From the NCBI RefSeq assembly GCF_014635845.1, contig NZ_BMDP01000001.1, positions 496,001 through 560,000 on the forward strand: a stretch of 64,000 nucleotides of DNA. Reading direction: 5' to 3'. Positions 59,195-64,000 of the stretch are shown in pieces. Both the position numbers and the translations under genes were made by a program. Origin of the DNA: Oxalicibacterium solurbis (GTDB lineage Bacteria > Pseudomonadota > Gammaproteobacteria > Burkholderiales > Burkholderiaceae_D). The notes beneath the pieces are model-generated. The model was not told the DNA's origin. It made no database searches and saw only the letters and a list, made by a program, of their open reading frames with translations. Position 1 is the first letter of the stretch, and every line of letters begins with the position of its first letter.

Positions 59195-62041
59195 ATGGCA
59201 AAACAATCGAACACCCGACCGCGCGCGACTTCTTCCGACCGGAATGCCCCCGACCGCGACAAGGATGCACCGCTGAAGGAAGACATCCGCCTGCTGGGCC
59301 GCCTGCTCGGCGACGTGCTGCGCGACCAGGAAGGCGATGCCGTGTTCGAAGTGGTGGAAACCATTCGTCAGACCGCCGTGCGCTTCCGCCGCGAATCCGA
59401 CGATCAGGCCGGTGCGCAGCTGAACCGCCTGCTGAAGAAGCTGGATCGCGAACAGACCATCACCGTGGTGCGCGCGTTCTCGTATTTCTCGCACCTGGCC
59501 AACATCGCCGAGGATCATCACCACAACCGCCGCCGCCGTGCGCATCTGCTGGCCGGCTCCACGCCGCAGGAAGGCAGCGTCGCCTTCGCACTGGAAAAAC
59601 TGGACAAGGCCGGCGTCACTGGCGCTCAGGTGCGCGACTTCTTCAAGGATGCGCTGATCTCGCCGGTGCTGACCGCGCACCCGACCGAAGTGCAGCGCAA
59701 GAGCATCCTCGATTCGGAAAACGACATCGCCCGCCTGCTGGCGCAGCGCGACCTGCCGATGACGCCAAAGGAACGCGCAGACAATACGGAGCTGCTGCAC
59801 ACCCGCATCACGATGCTGTGGCAGACGCGTCTGCTGCGCTACTCGAAACTGTCGGTCAAGGACGAAGTCAACAATGCGCTGTCCTACTACCGCATCACCT
59901 TCCTGAACGAACTGCCGGGCATGTACGAAGACATCGCCGAGGAAGTGGCCGAGCAGTTCCCGCAACGCGCCAGCAGCAAGTCGAAGAACACGTTCTCGCC
60001 GTTCGTGCAGATGGGCAGCTGGATCGGCGGCGACCGCGACGGCAATCCGAACGTCAATGCCGACACCATGCGCTATGCGCTGTCGCGCCAGTCGACGACG
60101 GTGCTGGACTTCTATCTCGCCGAAGTACATGCGCTGGGTGCAGAGCTGTCGGTTTCCGGCTTCCTGGCCGGTGTCAGTCCGGAACTGCAGGCGCTGGCCG
60201 ATGCATCGCCCGACCAGTCCGCGCACCGCACCGACGAACCTTATCGTCGCGCACTGATTTTCATCTACACGCGTCTGGCGGCTACCGCGCGCGCACGCGG
60301 TGCCGCCACGATCGCGCGCCGCGAGATCGGCTCGGCCGCGCCCTATGCATCGCCAGCCGAGTTCGCGCAAGACCTGCAGATCCTGATCGATTCGCTGAAA
60401 TCCCACCATGGCGGAGCGCTGGCACGTCCGCGCCTGGCCAAGCTGCGCCGCGCAGCCGACATCTTCGGCTTCCACATGGCGACGCTGGACATGCGCCAAA
60501 GCTCCGACGTGCACGAGCGCGTGCTGACCGAGCTGTTCCGCTGCGCACAGGTGGAAACGAACTACGCCGCACTGACCGAAGAACAGAAAGTCGCACTGCT
60601 GCTGTCCGAACTCGACAAGCCGCGCCTGCTGTTCTCGCCCTACATCGACTATTCGGACGAAACCAATTCCGAACTGTCGATCATGCGCGCCGCGCACGAC
60701 ATTCGCAAAATGTACGGCTCGCGCGCGATCCGCAACTACATCATCTCGCACACGGAAACCGTTTCCGACATGCTGGAAGTGCTGCTACTGCAGCGCGAAA
60801 CCGGCCTGCTGCGCAACGGCAGCAGCGACGACGATGTCGAGCTGATGGTGATTCCGCTGTTCGAAACCATCCCCGACCTGCGCCAGGCCGCCGTCATCAT
60901 GGAACAGACGATGGCCATCCCGCAGGTACGCAAGCTGATCTCCAAGCAGGGCGACCTGCAGGAAGTCATGCTCGGCTATTCGGATTCCAACAAGGATGGC
61001 GGCTTCCTGACATCGAACTGGGAACTGTACAAGGCCGAGACTCACTTGGTCGAAGTGTTCAATCGTGCCGGCGTCAAGCTGCGCCTATTCCACGGCCGCG
61101 GCGGCACCGTCGGTCGCGGCGGCGGTCCGAGCTACGACGCGATCCTGGCGCAGCCGCCGGGCACCGTGAACGGCCAGATCCGCCTGACCGAGCAGGGCGA
61201 GATCATCGCGTCCAAATTCTCGAACCCTGAAATCGGCCGCCGCAATCTCGCGTTGCTGGTTGCCGCCACACTGGAAGCCAGCCTGATGCCGCATCCGTTC
61301 AACGGCCGGCATGCGAAGAAACTGGCCGAATTCGAAAACGTGATGAGCGAATTGTCCGAACTGGCCTATCACGCCTATCGCGATCTGGTCTATGAAACGC
61401 CGGGCTTCACCGATTACTTCTTCTCGGCCACGCCGATCGCCGAAATCGCCGAACTGAACATTGGCTCGCGTCCTGCATCGCGCAAGGCATCGCGCCGCAT
61501 CGAAGACCTGCGCGCGATTCCATGGGGCTTCTCGTGGGGCCAGTGCCGTCTGCTGCTGCCGGGCTGGTACGGCTTCGGCGAAGCGATCGAGCAATGGCTG
61601 GCTGCCGACAACAACAAGCGTCATCGCGTCGCCATGCTGCGCGCGATGTTCAAGGAATGGCCGTTCTTCGCGACGCTGCTGTCGAACATGGACATGGTGC
61701 TGTCGAAGACAGACTTGGCCGTCGCTTCGCGCTATTCGGAAATGGTGCAGGATCGCCGCCTGCGCAACAGCATCTTCAAGCGCATCGTAGCCGAACACGA
61801 ACGCGTGTCCGATGCCTTGACGCTGATCACGGGACGCAAGGAACGCCTGGCAAACAACCCGCTACTGGCGCGCTCGATCAAGAACCGCTTTGCCTATCTC
61901 GATCCGCTGAACCACCTGCAGGTCGAACTGATCAAGCGTCACCGCCTGTTGATGAAGGAAGGCAAGGTCGACGATCGTGTACGCCGCGGCATTCACCTGT
62001 CGATCAACGGCCTGGCGGCAGGTCTGCGCAATACCGGTTGA
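59195..62041 (+). CDS. ppc: Phosphoenolpyruvate carboxylase
   Basis: Carboxylates PEP to oxaloacetate, refilling the TCA cycle. 948 residues: catalytic His162 in LTAHPTEVQRKS, GGDRDGNPNV, LGYSDSNKDGGFLTS, HGRGGTVGRGGGPSY and the C-terminal RNTG. Single-gene unit ending in a strong terminator. Its place between the hem operon and algZR is common in related genomes as I recall. Confidence 0.97.
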   Translation: MAKQSNTRPRATSSDRNAPDRDKDAPLKEDIRLLGRLLGDVLRDQEGDAVFEVVETIRQTAVRFRRESDDQAGAQLNRLLKKLDREQTITVVRAFSYFSHLANIAEDHHHNRRRRAHLLAGSTPQEGSVAFALEKLDKAGVTGAQVRDFFKDALISPVLTAHPTEVQRKSILDSENDIARLLAQRDLPMTPKERADNTELLHTRITMLWQTRLLRYSKLSVKDEVNNALSYYRITFLNELPGMYEDIAEEVAEQFPQRASSKSKNTFSPFVQMGSWIGGDRDGNPNVNADTMRYALSRQSTTVLDFYLAEVHALGAELSVSGFLAGVSPELQALADASPDQSAHRTDEPYRRALIFIYTRLAATARARGAATIARREIGSAAPYASPAEFAQDLQILIDSLKSHHGGALARPRLAKLRRAADIFGFHMATLDMRQSSDVHERVLTELFRCAQVETNYAALTEEQKVALLLSELDKPRLLFSPYIDYSDETNSELSIMRAAHDIRKMYGSRAIRNYIISHTETVSDMLEVLLLQRETGLLRNGSSDDDVELMVIPLFETIPDLRQAAVIMEQTMAIPQVRKLISKQGDLQEVMLGYSDSNKDGGFLTSNWELYKAETHLVEVFNRAGVKLRLFHGRGGTVGRGGGPSYDAILAQPPGTVNGQIRLTEQGEIIASKFSNPEIGRRNLALLVAATLEASLMPHPFNGRHAKKLAEFENVMSELSELAYHAYRDLVYETPGFTDYFFSATPIAEIAELNIGSRPASRKASRRIEDLRAIPWGFSWGQCRLLLPGWYGFGEAIEQWLAADNNKRHRVAMLRAMFKEWPFFATLLSNMDMVLSKTDLAVASRYSEMVQDRRLRNSIFKRIVAEHERVSDALTLITGRKERLANNPLLARSIKNRFAYLDPLNHLQVELIKRHRLLMKEGKVDDRVRRGIHLSINGLAAGLRNTG

Positions 62042-62064
62042 TCGCGCATGATGCGCACATGACA

Positions 62065-62092
62065 AAAAAGGGAAGCCTCGGCTTCCCTTTTT
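62065..62092. terminator. Bidirectional terminator between ppc and algR
   Basis: AAAAAGGGAAGC (62065-62076) / GCTTCCCTTTTT (62081-62092), loop CTCG, convergent genes on both sides. Confidence 0.93.
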
Positions 62093-62111
62093 ATTTCAAC
62101 CATCCCACCGA

Positions 62112-62906
62112 CTAGCGCACCAGCGCCTTCACCGCCGGCCATTGGCGACGTGAAATCGGCAGGCGATCGTCGATGCCGCGCAACATCACCTGCCACGACT
62201 CCTGCGACTTGCCATCGCTCTCTTCTTCCGCATCCGCCATTTGCACGCCACGTTCGACGCCGACGATTGCATCGCGCGCGACCAGCGCATTGCGATGCAC
62301 GCGGATGAACTGCGCGGCGAACTCCTGCTCCAGCGCGGACAAGGCGCTTTCGATCAGGTACTCGCGCTCGCGCGTGCGCAAGGTCACGTATTTCGCTTCT
62401 GCCTTCAGATACAGCACATCGGTCACCGGCACCAGCAGCAGGCGGCCGCGCTCCTGCACCGAAAAATGCCGGCGCGGCGCCTGCGATGTCGCAGCATCGG
62501 CGATCGCCTGTTTCTGCATCCCTGCGCTTTGCCGCAATGCGACGACGCGCCGGATGGCATCGGCCAGACGCGCCGCACGCACCGGCTTCATCAGGTAGTC
62601 CAGTGCATGCACTTCGAAGGCCTTCAGTGCATATTCGTCGTAAGCAGTCACGAAGACGATCGCCGGCGACGTTTCACGATGCTGCGCCAGATGCGCGGCC
62701 AGTTCAATGCCCGTCATGCCGGGCATCTGCACATCCAGCAACACTACGTCAGGCGACAGTTCCGCGATGCGATCCAGTGCCTGTTGTGCCTGCTCCGCCT
62801 CACCGACCAGCTGATGGGGGCATTCGGCCTCAATGTCGGACAGCAGTGTCGTCAGCCGCGCGCGCGCCGGCGCTTCGTCGTCGACGATCAGGATACGCGG
62901 GATCAT
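62112..62906 (-). CDS. algR: LytTR response regulator, AlgR type
   Basis: A 264-residue regulator. Receiver with D10-D11, phosphoacceptor Asp58 (VVLLDVQMPGMTG) and Lys in YLMKPVRA; LytTR DNA-binding domain in the second half (RLLLVPVTDVLYLKAEAKYVTLRT, FIRVHRNALVARDAI). A poorly conserved acidic insert (ADAEEESDGKSQ) sits in the DNA-binding part. ATGA overlap with the sensor gene. The position near hemC recalls the algZ-algR-hemC order of pseudomonads, with ppc between. Confidence 0.92.
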   Translation of the reverse strand: MIPRILIVDDEAPARARLTTLLSDIEAECPHQLVGEAEQAQQALDRIAELSPDVVLLDVQMPGMTGIELAAHLAQHRETSPAIVFVTAYDEYALKAFEVHALDYLMKPVRAARLADAIRRVVALRQSAGMQKQAIADAATSQAPRRHFSVQERGRLLLVPVTDVLYLKAEAKYVTLRTREREYLIESALSALEQEFAAQFIRVHRNALVARDAIVGVERGVQMADAEEESDGKSQESWQVMLRGIDDRLPISRRQWPAVKALVR

Positions 62907-63979
62907 GTGCCTGCCTTCCGGTACGGCAGCGACAGATGAACGGCAAACAAGCCGTTGCTGACGCCGGTGGTCAATTCGCCTTCGACGTCGTACAGCAAGG
63001 CGAGTCTTTCGCGGATGTTGTTCAAAGCCATGTGATTGCCGGTCGAGACGATATTTTCATGGAAGGGATTCGTGATCGCGATCTCGATACGGTCGCGCAC
63101 GCGACGCACACCCACGCGCACCAGGGCGCGTTGCGGCGACGGCTCCACCCCGTAGTGGATCGCGTTCTCCAGCAGCGGCTGCAGCAGCAATGCCGGTACC
63201 GTCGCACGCTGCAGCGTATCGCCGGAAATTTCATCCATATTCCATTCGACCTGCAGGCGCTCGCCAAGACGCACCTTCTCGATCGACAGGTACTGCATGC
63301 CGATACGCACCTCGTTGCCCAGTGTCGTCACATCGCGTGCATCGCGCATCAGGATGCGGTACAGGTCGGCCAGATCTTCCAGCGTGGTTTCGGCGCGGCG
63401 CGGTTCGGTACGGATCAGCGACAGAACGGCATTCAGGCTGTTGAACAGGAAATGCGGCCGTATGCGTGCCTGCAATGCCTGCAGGCGCGCTTCCGCCAAT
63501 GCCGGCGAAAACGCGCGCGTGCGCAATTCGAAATAATGTTGCAACACACCGCCGAATAGCGCCGCGCAGAGAATTCCTTCCGGCACGCCGACCCTGCTCA
63601 GGCTGACTGCAGCGCCGTTGTCGCTCAGCACGTAATGAATGATCAGCCCGGTGATGGCCGCTGGCACCAGCACACAGGCCAGCCGCTGCGCCCATGGCGG
63701 CACGGTGCGAATCAGCCGGCGCATGCCGCACAAGGCAAACAGCGATGTCAGGCAGGCCAGTTCGACCAGCATCGAGGCTTCGACAAAAGCCAGCATGCCC
63801 GCTTGCAGGCTGGCCGCCGATATCAGCATCGCCGCCAGTACTGCGCCGTTGACGAACAGCAGCGCCCTGACCATGATGCCGATATTGCAACAATCCGGAA
63901 TTACCAGCTCGAGTGGCACATCGGGGGGAGATGCCAGTGTCGATGCGGCGCGTTCCGGCTGCTTGGGCTGGGCTTTCAC
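62903..63979 (-). CDS. algZ: LytS/AlgZ-type sensor histidine kinase (GTG start)
   Basis: A 358-residue membrane kinase with four to five helices (about 35-150), then a His-kinase of the LytS class: IRPHFLFNSLNAVLSLI with phosphoacceptor-region His176, LLQPLLENAIHYGVE (N box) and NNIRERLALLYDVEG. The start is GTG at 63979. First of a two-gene operon with algR. No ATP-lid GxGxG is obvious, as is usual for this class. The signal is unknown. Confidence 0.9.
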   Translation of the reverse strand: MKAQPKQPERAASTLASPPDVPLELVIPDCCNIGIMVRALLFVNGAVLAAMLISAASLQAGMLAFVEASMLVELACLTSLFALCGMRRLIRTVPPWAQRLACVLVPAAITGLIIHYVLSDNGAAVSLSRVGVPEGILCAALFGGVLQHYFELRTRAFSPALAEARLQALQARIRPHFLFNSLNAVLSLIRTEPRRAETTLEDLADLYRILMRDARDVTTLGNEVRIGMQYLSIEKVRLGERLQVEWNMDEISGDTLQRATVPALLLQPLLENAIHYGVEPSPQRALVRVGVRRVRDRIEIAITNPFHENIVSTGNHMALNNIRERLALLYDVEGELTTGVSNGLFAVHLSLPYRKAGT

Positions 63980-64000
63980 GTCGTTTGCGAATTGGAGAAA

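Noticed and set aside
59120-60751. Long minus-strand open frame opposite ppc
   Set aside because: Shadow of ppc: no ribosome site, no motif, and ppc has all catalytic motifs on the other strand.

Overview
The window is a GC-rich betaproteobacterial chromosome segment. The gene set and synteny (nadE next to a P-II gene, hemC-hemD-hemX-hemY next to ppc and ppa, ftsK-lolA-rarA-serS next to trxB, minCDE, a two-domain arginine/lysine decarboxylase near dcd) fit Burkholderiales, most likely an Oxalobacteraceae relative such as Herminiimonas or Janthinobacterium. That placement is from recall of gene content, not from a search.

Layout. 1-8.2 kb: end of folA, a PLP amino-acid decarboxylase, a PAS-GGDEF cyclase, a VOC protein, a DUF488 protein, a PliI-like lysozyme inhibitor, a split chromate transporter with a divergent LysR regulator, and dcd. 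8.5-12 kb: an AT-richer array of six same-strand cassettes separated by integron attC sites, with no integrase gene in the window. Three of its products carry the R-x(4-6)-H signature of HEPN proteins (one AbiU2-like), one is DUF4160, one is secreted, one looks GIY-YIG-like. 12-24.6 kb: hrpA/argA back to back, yggX, a lipoprotein-type beta-carbonic anhydrase, DUF2721, rdgC, minCDE, and the glutathione-dependent formaldehyde pathway (frmA, fghA). 24.7-36 kb: a chemoreceptor, a DUF5610-like protein, ygiQ, gshA, two glycine-zipper lipoproteins, a Crp/Fnr-type regulator, an MgtC/DUF4010 membrane protein.

36-37.7 kb is a second accessory patch: two tiny unknown genes, a DnaA-box pair, a 20-bp copy of the 3' end of tRNA-Ser(CGA) and a small membrane-protein gene, ending at that tRNA gene. 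It looks like the scar of an element inserted at the tRNA. 37.9-54 kb: an EAL-CBS-GGDEF protein, serS, rarA, lolA, ftsK, trxB, an Smr protein, a P-II protein with nadE, a DUF482 acyltransferase-like protein, a serine/threonine kinase and an EamA transporter. 54-64 kb: ppa, the hemCDXY operon, ppc, and an AlgR/AlgZ-type LytTR two-component system.

Most of the window is ordinary housekeeping sequence. The best candidate for something new is the integrase-less cassette array between dcd and hrpA, which has its own plausible sigma-70 promoter just outside the first recombination site and a concentration of HEPN-like, possibly anti-phage, cassettes.
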